Positions 9,178 to 18,230 are shown, counted from the stretch's first letter. The stretch is DNA of 46,358 nucleotides from Streptomyces soli (GCF_003999195.1 NZ_RJVR01000080.1:1-46358); one strand, 5' to 3'. Translations and numbers: made by a program. The notes: a model not told the origin generated them from the letters alone.

Positions 9178-11308
9178 GCCGGGCTCCCTCCGCCGCCCGC
9201 AGGACGCGGTCCGGACGGATCGGCAGGTTCCGGTGGCGTACGCCGGTCGCGTGCCACACCGCGTTGGCGATCGCGGCGGCGACGCCCACGACGCCGATCT
9301 CGCCGATGCCCTTGATGCCGACCGGGTCGTCCGGGACGGGGTCGTCCACCCAGTCCGCCTCGATGAGCGGCACGTCGGCGTGTGCGGCGAAGTGATAGCC
9401 GGCGAGGTCGGCGCCGACAAGGCCGCCGGAGGCCTGGTCCCTGATCGCCTCCTCGTGGAGGGCCATGGACAGCCCCCAGGTCATTCCGCCGATGAACTGG
9501 CTGCGGGCGGTGAGCGGGTTGACGATGGTGCCCGCGGCGTAGATGCCGAGCAGCCGTCGCACGCGCACCTCGCCGGTGGTGACATCCACCGCGACCTCGG
9601 AGAACTGTGCTCCGAAGGAGTGCCGTTCCTTCTTCGCGAGGGCGTCGATGGCCTCGGCGGTGTTCGACCGAGCGGTGATCCCCTCCGGCGGAATGGCGCC
9701 TCCCAGGGCCAGTCGCTCCCGCAGTTCGTCGGCCGCGATCGTCACTGCCCACGCCCAGGAGCGCGTGCCCATCGAGCCGCCGGCGAACATCGCCGGGCCG
9801 AAGTCGCTGTCCGCGATGCGCACACGGATGCGGTCCGGATCGACCTCCAGCGCGTCCGCGGCGACCAGGGTCATCGCGGTGCGTGCCCCGGTGCCGATGT
9901 CCGCCGCGTTGATCCGCACGGTGAAGGTTCCGTCCGCCTCCGCGGTCACGGCCGCGGTGGACGGGCCGACTCCCGAGGGATAGGTGGCTGCCGCCGTGCC
10001 GGTCCCGAGCAGCCAGCGGCCCTCGCGACGCAGTCCGGGACGCGGGTCCCGGTCCGCCCAGCCGAACCTGCGGGCGCCCTCCTCGAAGCAGGCGAGCACA
10101 TTGCGGCTGCTGAACGGCAGCCCGGACACGGGACCCGTCTCGGGTTCGTTGCGTGCGCGCAGCGCGATCGGGTCCATGCCGCACTTCTCGGCCAGTTCGT
10201 CGAGGGCGGATTCGAGGGCGAAGGAACCCGGTGCCTCGCCCGGTGCGCGCATCCAGGCCGGGGTGGGCACGTCGAGCCGTACGAGCCGGTGCAGGGTGTG
10301 ATGCGCGTCGGCGTCGTACATCACGCGCCCCAGCACGGCGCTCGTCTCGACGAATTCGTGCACCGTCGAGGTGAGACTCTGCGCCTGGTGGTCGAACGCG
10401 CGCAGCCGGCCGTCGGCGTCGGCGCCGAGCCTGATCCGCTGCGCCGTGGGGCTGCGGAATCCGACGAGGTAGAACATCTGACGGCGGGTCAGGACGACGC
10501 GGACCGGGCGATGGAGGACGGTCGTGGCCATGACGGCGGCCACCTGGTGCGGGCTCAGACCCTTCGATCCGAAGCCGCCACCGACGTGTTCGGACCGCAC
10601 CCGTACGGAGGCCGGATCGAGGGAGAAGAGCTTCGCGAGTTCGCTCGCCACCCAGGTGCTGCCCTGGTTGGAGTCGACGACGTCGAGCCGGCCGCCGTCC
10701 CAGCGAGCCGTCGCCGCATGCGGCTCCATCGGGTTGTGATGTTCCTCCGGGGTGGTGTACTCCTCGTCCACGACGACGGCGGAAGCGCCGAGTTGGGCCT
10801 CTAGGTCTCCCTTCTCCGTCTCGGCCTGGACCATCGGGTTGTTCTGCGGCGTGTACGCACCGGGATGCCCGGCGAAGAACGCGACGTCGTGCGGCTCCTC
10901 GTCGTATCGGACCACCAGCGCCTCGGCGGCTTCCCTGGCCTGCTCGGAGGTCTCGGCCACGACCAGCGCCACCGGCCAGCCGACGAAGGGCACCCGGTCG
11001 TGCTGGAAGATCCCGAGGACCGGGTTCGGCCGCCCCAGCATGCCCACATAGTCGGTTTCGACGCGCGGCGCGTTCCTGTGGTGCAGCACGGTGAGGACTC
11101 CGGGCATCGCCAGAACGGGGGCGTCGTCCACGGAGCGGATACGGCCCCGGGCCACGGTCGACAACACCAGCCAGCCGTGGGCGAGTTCGGCGAAGGGTAT
11201 TTCTGCGGCGTAGCGGGCCGCCCCGGTGACCTTGTCGCGGCCCTCCACGCGGGTGTGGGCGGAGCCAACGGCCCCGGTCACGGCGGCGATTCCGGTCGTC
11301 GTGGTCAT
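9170..11308 (-). CDS. Aldehyde oxidoreductase, molybdopterin-binding large subunit (PaoC/YagR-type)
   Basis: A 712-residue xanthine-oxidase-family catalytic subunit. Visible markers are the N-terminal RVEGRDKVTGAARYAAEIPF, NPMEPHAAT, the cofactor loop VGGGFGSKGLSPHQ, MRAPGEAPGSFALE, and near the C-terminus GIKGIGEIGVVG with the catalytic glutamate. Together with the FAD and iron-sulfur subunits upstream it should oxidise aldehydes or N-heterocycles with water as oxygen donor. The absence of purine-pathway genes nearby and the PaoB-like FAD subunit favour aldehydes. Its ATG overlaps the FAD-subunit stop codon (ATGA). Confidence 0.9.
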   Translation of the reverse strand: MTTTTGIAAVTGAVGSAHTRVEGRDKVTGAARYAAEIPFAELAHGWLVLSTVARGRIRSVDDAPVLAMPGVLTVLHHRNAPRVETDYVGMLGRPNPVLGIFQHDRVPFVGWPVALVVAETSEQAREAAEALVVRYDEEPHDVAFFAGHPGAYTPQNNPMVQAETEKGDLEAQLGASAVVVDEEYTTPEEHHNPMEPHAATARWDGGRLDVVDSNQGSTWVASELAKLFSLDPASVRVRSEHVGGGFGSKGLSPHQVAAVMATTVLHRPVRVVLTRRQMFYLVGFRSPTAQRIRLGADADGRLRAFDHQAQSLTSTVHEFVETSAVLGRVMYDADAHHTLHRLVRLDVPTPAWMRAPGEAPGSFALESALDELAEKCGMDPIALRARNEPETGPVSGLPFSSRNVLACFEEGARRFGWADRDPRPGLRREGRWLLGTGTAAATYPSGVGPSTAAVTAEADGTFTVRINAADIGTGARTAMTLVAADALEVDPDRIRVRIADSDFGPAMFAGGSMGTRSWAWAVTIAADELRERLALGGAIPPEGITARSNTAEAIDALAKKERHSFGAQFSEVAVDVTTGEVRVRRLLGIYAAGTIVNPLTARSQFIGGMTWGLSMALHEEAIRDQASGGLVGADLAGYHFAAHADVPLIEADWVDDPVPDDPVGIKGIGEIGVVGVAAAIANAVWHATGVRHRNLPIRPDRVLRAAEGARRA

Positions 11309-12297
11309 CGGTCGGCCTCCTCGGTGAGTTCGGTCAGCACGGCCACGACGAGGTTGCGTATCAACGTCACCTTGTATCCGTTCTCCGCAAGCGGCTCAGC
11401 GCCTGCCAGTTCGGCGTCCGCCGCGGCGGCGAACGCCTCCGCGCTCGCCGGGCCGCCGGTCAGTACCCGCTCGGCCGCACGGGCCCGCCACGGCCGGGAC
11501 GCGACCGCCCCGAAAGCGAGGCGCACTTCGCGTATGACATCGTCCTGGACGTCGAGTGCGGCGGCGATCGAGCCGATCGCGAACGCGTACGAGGCGCGCT
11601 CGCGCACCTTCCGGTACCGCGAGTGGGCGGCGACCGGGGCCGGCGGCAGCGTGACGCCGGTGATCAGCGCGCCGGGCGGAAGGGCGGTCTCGATGTGCGG
11701 GGTGTCACCCACGGGCAGATAGAAGTCGGCGATCGGCAACTCGCCCGGGCCGTCCGCTGTTTCGTACGAGATGACCGCGTCGAAGGCGGCGAGCGCGACC
11801 GCCATGTCCGAGGGATGGGTGGCGACGCAGTGCTCGGAGGCGCCGAGGATCGCGTGGTTGTGGTGCTCGCCCGTGAGGGCGGGGCAACCGCTCCCGGGGG
11901 CCCGCTTGTTGCACGGTTTGCTGAGGTCGGTGAAGTAGCCGCAGCGGGTCCGCTGGAGCAGATTGCCGCCGACCGTGGCCATGTTGCGCAGCTGGCCCGA
12001 GGCGCCGGCCAGGACGGCCTGCGCCAAGGCCGGGTAGTGGCGTCGTACTTCGGGGTGGGCCGCGAGATCGCTGTTGGTGACAGTCGCACCGATGCGCAGT
12101 CCACCGTCGCGAGTGAACTCGACTCCGTCGAGGGGAAGTTCGCGTACGTCGATGAGCCGGGCGGGCCTTTCCACGCCGGCCTTCATCAGGTCGACGAGGT
12201 TGGTGCCGCCGCCGAGGAAGCGGGCGTCGGGGTCGGCGCCGAGCAGGGCGACCGCTCCAGAGACGTCGAAGACGCGTTCGTAGCCGAATTCCCTCAT
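11305..12297 (-). CDS. Aldehyde oxidoreductase, FAD/[4Fe-4S] medium subunit (PaoB/YagS-type)
   Basis: A 330-residue FAD-binding subunit of the CoxM/XdhB family: FLGGGTNLVDLMK binds FAD, QLRNMATVGGNLLQRTRC follows. It has an insertion with cysteines typical of PaoB and absent from ordinary XdhB: TRCGYFTDLSKPCNKRAPGSG, then CPALTGEHHNHAILGASEHC. In E. coli PaoB the matching loop holds an extra [4Fe-4S] cluster near the FAD, so this subunit probably carries one. The C-terminal CO_deh_flav_C domain is intact (RYRKVRERASYAFAIGS). The ATG at 12297 overlaps the preceding stop codon by 4 bp. Confidence 0.9.
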   Translation of the reverse strand: MREFGYERVFDVSGAVALLGADPDARFLGGGTNLVDLMKAGVERPARLIDVRELPLDGVEFTRDGGLRIGATVTNSDLAAHPEVRRHYPALAQAVLAGASGQLRNMATVGGNLLQRTRCGYFTDLSKPCNKRAPGSGCPALTGEHHNHAILGASEHCVATHPSDMAVALAAFDAVISYETADGPGELPIADFYLPVGDTPHIETALPPGALITGVTLPPAPVAAHSRYRKVRERASYAFAIGSIAAALDVQDDVIREVRLAFGAVASRPWRARAAERVLTGGPASAEAFAAAADAELAGAEPLAENGYKVTLIRNLVVAVLTELTEEADR

Positions 12298-12857
12298 GCC
12301 GCCGCCTCCTTGACCTCGGCGTCTGCCGCCTGAGCCTCCGCCGCCCGCGCGACCGCCTGCACGATCGACACATAGGCGCCGCATCGACACAGGTTGCCGC
12401 TCATCCGCTCACGGATCTCTTCGGCAGTGAGCGCAGGCACTCCCGCTTCGGGCCGGACATCGTCGGTCACGGCGCTCGGCCAGCCCGCGGCATGCTCCTC
12501 GATCACCGCCAGGGCCGAGCAGATCTGCCCCGGTGTGCAGTAGCCGCACTGATAGCCGTCCAGGTCGAGGAAGGCCTGCTGCACCGAGTGCAGCCGCTCG
12601 CCGTCGGCCACGCCTTCGATGGTGGTGATCGCGCGCCCCTCGGCGGCGACCGCGAGCTGAAGGCAGGAAACGGCCCGGCGCCCATCGAGCAGCACCGTAC
12701 AGGCACCGCATTGGCCCTGGTCACAGCCCTTTTTGGTACCGGTCAGATCAAGATGCTCGCGCAGGGCGTCGAGCAGGGTGGTGCGATGGTCGACGGGCAG
12801 CGTGTACTTCTCGCCATTGATGTTCAGGGTGATGGCGCTGGACGTCGATGGGGCCAT
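12294..12857 (-). CDS. Aldehyde oxidoreductase, [2Fe-2S] small subunit (PaoA/YagT-type)
   Basis: A 187-residue small subunit with a plant-ferredoxin-type cluster motif (KKGCDQGQCGACTVLLDG) followed by the four-cysteine second cluster domain (GYQCGYCTPGQI, then GNLCRCGAY). It passes electrons from the molybdenum centre to FAD. E. coli PaoA is exported with a Tat leader; here the N-terminus (MAPSTSSAITLNINGEKYTL) has no leader, so the enzyme should stay in the cytoplasm. The ATG at 12857 is chosen because AGAAGG is six bases upstream; the frame is open a further 33 codons without a ribosome site. It is the first gene of the operon, behind twin operators. Confidence 0.9.
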   Translation of the reverse strand: MAPSTSSAITLNINGEKYTLPVDHRTTLLDALREHLDLTGTKKGCDQGQCGACTVLLDGRRAVSCLQLAVAAEGRAITTIEGVADGERLHSVQQAFLDLDGYQCGYCTPGQICSALAVIEEHAAGWPSAVTDDVRPEAGVPALTAEEIRERMSGNLCRCGAYVSIVQAVARAAEAQAADAEVKEAAA

Positions 12858-12998
12858 GATCAGCCTTCTTTCGCATATCTGATGCGCGTCGAACGAGACG
12901 ATCCCGGCAGACAGTCCGGAGGCGATACGGGTGAAGGAACCGGTGACTGTGGGCACCGGTCGGCCACAATGACCGGATCTGCCGCTATGGTGGACCTA

Positions 12999-13046
12999 AG
13001 CGGACAGCTGTCCGCTAGTCATCGAACTTAGCGGACAGCTGTCCGG
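12999..13046. promoter_or_regulatory. Twin palindromic operators between the oxidoreductase operon and TetR
   Basis: The 14-bp perfect palindrome CGGACAGCTGTCCG occurs at 13001-13014 (extended to 18 bp with AG/CT) and again at 13032-13045. The two lie 31 bp centre to centre, about three helical turns, on one face of the helix. They sit in the gap between the divergent TetR gene and the oxidoreductase operon. This is the standard arrangement for a TetR repressor controlling itself and the neighbouring operon. Confidence 0.85.
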
Positions 13047-13087
13047 TTAGCAAGGCCGGCTTGGACGTGATTCCGGAAGGAGGACGA

Positions 13088-13708
13088 GTGCGGCAGGACG
13101 AGAAGAGCGCGACTCTGCGCTCGGACGCGCAACGGAATCGCGAGCGCATCCTGGACGTCGCCCTGGCCGAGCTGACGCGGTCTGCGGACGCCCCGCTGAG
13201 CGCCATCGCGAAGAAGGCGGGCGTCGGGCAGGGGACGTTCTACCGCAACTTCCCCAACCGCGAGGCCCTCGTCCTGGAGGTCTACCGCTACGAGATGCAG
13301 CAGGTCGCCGACACCGCTACCCAGCTGCTCCAAACCCGCGCACCTGACCAGGCGCTGAGGGAGTGGATGGACCGCCTGGCCCAGTACGCCATGGCCAAGG
13401 CCGGCCTGGCCGACGCGCTGCGCAAGACCACCAGCAAGTACGGCAGCCTGGCGCAGCTCGGTCACGGCCCGGTGACTCAGGCGGTCACCCTCCTGCTGAA
13501 CGCGAACGAGAGGGCCGGCATCATCCGCCCGGGGCTGACCCCCGACGACTTCGTGCTCGCCATTGCCGGGCTCTGGCAGATCGACCCGCACAGCGACTGG
13601 CAGCCGCGTGCGACGCGCCTGCTCGACCTCGTGATGGACGGGCTGCGGGCGGGGGCGTCCAGAGCGGGCGGGCCTGCGGCGGATGGGCCGGGGGCCGGAG
13701 GGCCCTGA
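13088..13708 (+). CDS. TetR-family transcriptional repressor
   Basis: A 206-residue TetR protein. The helix-turn-helix lies at residues 15-60 (NRERILDVALAELTRSADAP, then LSAIAKKAGVGQGTFYRNFP), followed by an all-helical ligand domain of the SbtR type (PDQALREWMDRLAQYAMAKA, then WQIDPHSDW). The GTG at 13088 is chosen because AAGGAGG lies six bases upstream; the frame is open from 13061 but those codons overlap the ribosome site. It probably represses the divergent aldehyde oxidoreductase genes and itself through the twin palindromes, with an aldehyde or related compound as inducer. The C-terminal 15 residues are a low-complexity Gly/Ala/Pro tail. Confidence 0.88.
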   Translation: MRQDEKSATLRSDAQRNRERILDVALAELTRSADAPLSAIAKKAGVGQGTFYRNFPNREALVLEVYRYEMQQVADTATQLLQTRAPDQALREWMDRLAQYAMAKAGLADALRKTTSKYGSLAQLGHGPVTQAVTLLLNANERAGIIRPGLTPDDFVLAIAGLWQIDPHSDWQPRATRLLDLVMDGLRAGASRAGGPAADGPGAGGP

Positions 13709-13962
13709 GGCGGGCAGGACCGGGGCCGACGGAACGGGGGCGGGCAAGACGCGGCCCGGTCCTGCCCCAGAAGGCTGAGCGCCCGCGCCCGCAGCCCGGT
13801 CGCCTCGTACGGGGATCAGCGCCGTCGCCGCACCCATGGCCGCTTCCCACAGTCCGCTATGTCAACGTATGTTCGATAAATGATTTCTCGGCGCCAGCGA
13901 CAGCAGCACAGCGGGGGGGCCAGGCTCGAGTCCTGGACTCCGTCGTGCCGGCCGGGGGCGGG

Positions 13963-14511
13963 ATGCTGCTGCCACTGCTGCTGATCGTCGTGATCTCCGT
14001 GGCCGACGTACTGGCGGGGCCCGAGACGTTTCTGGCCCCGATGATGGTCATGGCCCCGGCGTTGGCCAGCGTCTCCACGAACTGGCGACGCACTCTGCTG
14101 GTCGGCGTGGTCGGACTTGTTTTGCAGCTGGCGATCATGCCCTTTGACGCGCCGCAAGGACCGGAGACCGCAACGCTGCGGTGGGGGGAACTCGTGGCGT
14201 ATGTCACGGTCGCCCTGTTCTCGACCTACATCGCCCGACGGCACGAGCGGGACCGGCGCGTCTTCGCCGCCGTCCGCTCGGTCGCCGAGGCGGCTCAGCA
14301 GGCGGTGCTGCGGTCGCCGGGGCCGAGCGTGGGCGACGTGCGGCTGGCCGTGCGTTACGCGTCTGCGGCCGACGCGGCGCAGATCGGGGGTGACCTGTAC
14401 GAGGTGCTGGAAACCCCGCACGGTGTACGGGCGCTGGTCGGCGACGTCCGCGGCAAAGGGCTGGACGCGGTGCAGACGGCGGCGGTAACACTGTTGATCG
14501 AACGCATCTGA
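13963..14511 (+). pseudogene. PP2C-type (RsbU/SpoIIE) phosphatase, C-terminally truncated
   Basis: The frame begins with three or four hydrophobic helices (LLPLLLIVVISVADVLAG, LAPMMVMAPALASVS, LLVGVVGLVLQLAIM, ELVAYVTVALFSTYIA). The start of a PP2C-like serine phosphatase domain follows: VRLAVRYASAADAAQIGGDL, then VRALVGDVRGKGLDAVQTAA. In intact family members the domain runs another 150 residues; here it stops at LLIERI. The metal-binding Asp in GDL and GDVRGKG are present, the later ones are missing. Loss of the 3' half makes it inactive. The start is uncertain: the frame is open upstream, and the ATG at 13963 is the first good one. Confidence 0.65.
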
Positions 14512-14612
14512 ACGCCGCTGAATCCAGGGGGCAGACCCCACCCCATGCCCGGTGGTCTCCTCCATCTCCGCACCCCATCGCCCGGTTGACTGCGGCTCGT
14601 ACAGGAGACCGC

Positions 14613-16379
14613 TCAGGGAGCCGCTTGAGCGGTGAGCGGGATGCTCGCGGTGGTGATGGTCATGGGCGTGCCAGTGACCGCGATCAGGTAGAAGAGGGGG
14701 TGCTTGCCGCTGGGCAGCGATCGGAAGCCGCCCGGTGGCCTCACGACGTACGTGGAGGAGGCGTGCGGGGCGAGGGATGCGGGGCCGGAGGTGATGGACC
14801 ACCAGTCGGAGGCGCCCTGGCCGGAACGGCTGGCGAAGTGCGGGGTGAACGTGGTGCCGGTGGTGTTGACGGCGTGAATCACGATGGTGGTGATGCCGCG
14901 GTGGGGCTGGTTCGTGAAGCGAGGGGCGAGGCTCAGGTGCAGTGGGGGTGGGCTGGCGGCGGCGATACCGACGCACAGGACGGCGGGGGCGAGTAGCCCT
15001 GCGGCGAGGGCGGCTTTGGCGCGGTGGCTGGTCAAGCGGGGAATGCGGGGCTGCCACGCGTTGGCCAGGGCGGAGCCGGGGACGGTGGCGGCAGCCGCGA
15101 GCCACAGTGGGGTCATCAACAGGAAGTAGCCGTCCTGGGAACGGGTGGCGAGGTAGAAGGACAGCCAGGGCAGGACGGTGAGGGCCGGGCCGAGTCGCCG
15201 GACGAAGAGCAGGGTGGCGGCGAGCAGGCCGATGAGCAGCAGCAGGCTGCCGTAGGAGTAGTAGTCCAGGCGGCTGCTGCCGGCGGTGAAGTAGTACGAG
15301 ATGCCCATGACGCCCTGGCCATGCAGGATCGCCTTCTGGGTGATGGGGAGCAACAGCCCCTGCATCCAGTCGTGGAAGTCCTGTGCGGCGAAGTAGGCGT
15401 TGATGGCCGCCCAGGTCAGGGCGGCGGTGCCGGTGTAGCGGGCGACCACGGCGAGGGCCGGCCGGCGGCCGAGCTCGCCGCGCCGGACGGCGTACAGGCC
15501 GATGAGCAGGAACGGGGCGAGGAACCAGGCGAGTTGCTGGGCGGCGCAGGCGGCGCCGAGGCACACCGCCCGCAGCACCCCGTTGCGTCCGAGCCGGCCG
15601 CCCGCGCCGGTGGCGGGCCAGCGGACCACGGCCGGGATGAGGAGGGCGAGGGCGACGATGGCCGGGTACCCGGAGCGAGCGTAGCCGGGCAGGATGCCGA
15701 AGCCGAGGCACACGGTGGTGGCCGCCGGCCGCCACGGCACCGGGAGCAGCAGCCACAGCACGACGGTGCCCGCGAGCAGCGCGCCGGTGGTCACCATGGT
15801 GGCGGCCGCCGTCGAGTGGACGACGCCGTGGACGGGTGCGGCGAGCAGGGCGGTCAGGGGTGGGTAGCCGTAGGTGTAGTCCGCGCCTCCGGCCATGGTC
15901 TTGGTGACCCCGACCGACGGGGTGCCGAAGAGCCATGGCCAGGGCTGGCCGTAGATGGGGTGGCCGCGCAAGATCTCGCTCGCGGCCTGGGCGGTGAGCA
16001 CGCCCTCGTCGGTGCCGGCGTGGTTGAGCCAGTAACCGCAGACCACCAGGACGACAGCCAGCACCAGGACGCCCAGATCCACCCGGACCAGTGCCCGCCG
16101 GCCCCGTACAGCCAGAGCGAGGACTGCGCAGACCAGGATCCCCGCGTAGCAGACGGAGATGATCGCGGCGACCGGCAAGTGGGACGTCATCGCCGTCGTC
16201 CAGGCGGAGCGGGTACCGATGAACAGGCTGATCGTGGCGATCAGCGTCATCCCCCGGTGCAACTGCTGCGGCGCGGTGTCGGAGACACCGTGTATCCGGG
16301 GCGCCGACGGCTCCACCAGGGCCGGCGCGTCGCGCTGCCGTAGCCAGATAGCGCCGCCGGTGCGAAAGCCGTCAGCCAT
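14613..16379 (-). CDS. Polytopic membrane protein, possible GT-C-type glycosyltransferase
   Basis: A 588-residue protein with roughly ten hydrophobic segments in the first 440 residues, then a predicted outer domain of about 150 residues rich in Thr/Ser/Pro (ITTIVIHAVNTTGTTFTPHF). The layout, including YWLNHAGTDEGVLTA after the first helices and GYPPLTALLAAPVH later, recalls polyprenol-linked sugar transferases of the GT-C fold, but I do not see a decisive motif. The ATG at 16379 is chosen because a GGTGGAG stands ten bases upstream and the longer frame adds no conserved sequence. It has no operon partners. It is not recognised as a named family. Confidence 0.7.
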   Translation of the reverse strand: MADGFRTGGAIWLRQRDAPALVEPSAPRIHGVSDTAPQQLHRGMTLIATISLFIGTRSAWTTAMTSHLPVAAIISVCYAGILVCAVLALAVRGRRALVRVDLGVLVLAVVLVVCGYWLNHAGTDEGVLTAQAASEILRGHPIYGQPWPWLFGTPSVGVTKTMAGGADYTYGYPPLTALLAAPVHGVVHSTAAATMVTTGALLAGTVVLWLLLPVPWRPAATTVCLGFGILPGYARSGYPAIVALALLIPAVVRWPATGAGGRLGRNGVLRAVCLGAACAAQQLAWFLAPFLLIGLYAVRRGELGRRPALAVVARYTGTAALTWAAINAYFAAQDFHDWMQGLLLPITQKAILHGQGVMGISYYFTAGSSRLDYYSYGSLLLLIGLLAATLLFVRRLGPALTVLPWLSFYLATRSQDGYFLLMTPLWLAAAATVPGSALANAWQPRIPRLTSHRAKAALAAGLLAPAVLCVGIAAASPPPLHLSLAPRFTNQPHRGITTIVIHAVNTTGTTFTPHFASRSGQGASDWWSITSGPASLAPHASSTYVVRPPGGFRSLPSGKHPLFYLIAVTGTPMTITTASIPLTAQAAP

Positions 16380-16615
16380 GTTGATCGTCTCCACCTTCCG
16401 TCCCCGCCGCTCGACGATGACAGCCGGCGGGGTCACTTCAACTACTACTTCTTGTAGAGGAGAGTTCCGCCTGCGAGGTTCCACCGACGGAAGGCCACGC
16501 GCTGCACCCCAGATCAGAACGCCAGTGCTGGCCATGCCACAGCGGAGTCAGCTCGACGCTGCGACTCCCACGGGTGCATCAATCCTGTTTCTCCGTGTCT
16601 CGGTTCCAATTCGGA

Positions 16616-17042
16616 TCAGGAGCAGAGACGGATGTCCGAATTGTAGTAAATGTCAACCATGCCGCTCCAGCTCATGCGGCCTTCGGCGCGTCCTTGTACA
16701 TCGGACCCGCGTACGTGGTGAAGGACTCGTAGTCCCGGGCCGGGTTTCCGCCGGTGGGCCACGTGTCGAGCGTGACCTCCATGAACGTGCGGGGCCCCGG
16801 ATCGTTGCGGATCGTCACGGCGCAGATCTGGTCCGCCCCGGTGCTGTACGTCACGTAGGTCGTACGGAGGGCGCTGGTCTGCGAGGAGCGGATCGGCGTG
16901 GACGCCACGACCCGGAAGTCCTCGCCACAGGCCCCGATGTACGGGGCGGTCATGGCCGCGGAGCCAGAGCGGCGGCAAGCGCGCCGCCCAGGGCTAGGAC
17001 GGCGAGAGTCGTGGCGGTCGCGACGCAACGAGACAGCTTCAT
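16616..17042 (-). pseudogene. Spore-associated protein A (SapA)-like exported protein, two frameshifts
   Basis: The ATG at 17042, after a GGGGGA ribosome site, opens a clean signal peptide (MKLSRCVATATTLAVLALGG, then ALAAALAPRP) that ends in a stop. One base off, the mature protein continues: MTAPYIGACGEDFRVVASTP, then CAVTIRNDPGPRTFMEV and FTTYAGPMYK. Another shift brings the C-terminus RMSWSGMVDIYYNSDIRLCS. The order (PYxGACG, xVTIRN, YAGPxY, xSWxG, final Cys) matches SapA of streptomycete spores, about 120 mature residues. Either the gene is dead or two indels are sequencing errors. Confidence 0.65.
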
Positions 17043-17306
17043 GGTGTTCCCCCGTGGTGATGATTATGGACGAATGCTGATCTATCAGTTACAAGCGGTG
17101 TTTCCGCACTCGTAATGGTGAGACCAGGGAGCCCTCCCGTGAGTTGTGGTTCCTTTTGTCACAGCTCTGTCACCGGATGCGGTCGGGGTCGCAGACGCGC
17201 GATGACGCGGCGGCAGTCGCTGTGGCCGTCGGAGTGCGGGCGGCGCCGAGGTGAACACGCGAGCGGCCGCACCTCCGCCGTGGGTTCCGAACTGCGCCGG
17301 GAACCC

Positions 17307-18200
17307 CTACGACGCTGCGATGACCCGCTTCTCGAACCAGTGGTGGGCGTACGGCTCGTCGTTGAAGGCGGGGACCTCGCGGAAGCCGTAGGAGTGGTAC
17401 AGGCTGATCGCGGCGGTGAGGGCCTTGTTGGTGTCCAGGCGCAGTACGTCGCAGCCGTGCTGGGCGGCGCGCGATTCCAGCTCGGCGAGGAACCGGCGGG
17501 CGAGGCCGAGGCCCCGCGCTTGGGGGGCGACCCACATGCGTTTGATCTCGGAAGGGGCGTCGGACGGGAGCTTCAGACCGGCGCAGCCGACGGGCTCGCC
17601 GTGCAGGCGGGCGACAAGGAACAGGCCGTGCGGGGGGCGGAGTTCGCCGGCGTCGGGCAGGAGGCTCCGCGCAGGGTCGAAGCCGGTTTCGAAGCGCTGC
17701 TGGAGCTCGGTGAAGTAGGACCGCAGGCAGTGCTGGGCGTCCGGGTGGTCCGGGTCGACGGCGTCCAGGGTGACCGTCGCGGCGGTCAGCAGCCGGTCGA
17801 CCTCGGCCATGGCGGCGACCAGCCGGGCGCGCTGGGCGGTGTTGAGCGGCTCGAGCAAGGAGGCGGCCAGCTCGTCGCTGTGGCCGTCGAGCGTGGCTCG
17901 CTCCGCGCGGCCCGCGTCGGTGAGCCGGATGGTGCGCACCCGTCGGTCCCGGGGGTTCGGTTCCATCGTCACCAGGCCGTCGGCCTCAAGGGAGCGCAGA
18001 AGCCGGCTGACGTACCCGGAGTCGAGCCCGAGGCGCTCGCGCAGCCGCCGTACGTCCTGGCCCTGCTCGCCGATCTCCCAGAGCAGCCGGGCCTCGCCGA
18101 TGGGCCGGTCCCGGCCCAGGTAGTGGTCGTGGAGCACGCCCACGCGTTCGGTGACGGTGCGGTTGAACCGCCGCACCTGGTCGATCTGTGCCGTATCCAT
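17307..18200 (-). CDS. MarR-GNAT fusion: HTH regulator with acetyltransferase domain
   Basis: A 297-residue two-domain protein. Residues 1-145 form a MarR winged helix (GEARLLWEIGEQGQDVRRLR, LDSGYVSRLLRSLEADGLV, wing PNPRDRRVRTIRLTDAGRAE). Residues 150-297 form a GNAT acetyltransferase (FLVARLHGEPVGCAGLKL, then the acetyl-CoA loop RMWVAPQARGLGLARRFLAE and ISLYHSYGFREVPAFN). Such fusions are common in actinomycetes; the acetyl acceptor is unknown. The ATG at 18200 lies inside a perfect inverted repeat, so the protein probably controls its own synthesis there. There is no conventional leader; a weak AAGG lies seven bases upstream. Confidence 0.88.
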   Translation of the reverse strand: MDTAQIDQVRRFNRTVTERVGVLHDHYLGRDRPIGEARLLWEIGEQGQDVRRLRERLGLDSGYVSRLLRSLEADGLVTMEPNPRDRRVRTIRLTDAGRAERATLDGHSDELAASLLEPLNTAQRARLVAAMAEVDRLLTAATVTLDAVDPDHPDAQHCLRSYFTELQQRFETGFDPARSLLPDAGELRPPHGLFLVARLHGEPVGCAGLKLPSDAPSEIKRMWVAPQARGLGLARRFLAELESRAAQHGCDVLRLDTNKALTAAISLYHSYGFREVPAFNDEPYAHHWFEKRVIAAS

Positions 18201-18230
18201 TCTCTGACCTTAGTCAGAGAATGGATACGG
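18191..18230. promoter_or_regulatory. Perfect 18-bp inverted repeat covering the MarR-GNAT start codon
   Basis: CCGTATCCATTCTCTGAC (18191-18208) and GTCAGAGAATGGATACGG (18213-18230) are exact complements around a four-base CTTA. On the minus strand the start codon ATG GAT ACG G is the distal arm, and the only ribosome-site-like AAGG begins in the loop. It can act as a MarR-dimer operator over the transcription or translation start, or as an RNA hairpin hiding the start codon. Confidence 0.75.

Noticed and set aside
13816..15936. 706-codon minus frame overlapping the membrane protein and phosphatase relic
   Set aside because: Very high Arg/His/Pro content typical of a high-GC out-of-frame reading; the membrane protein in the other frame is clearly real.
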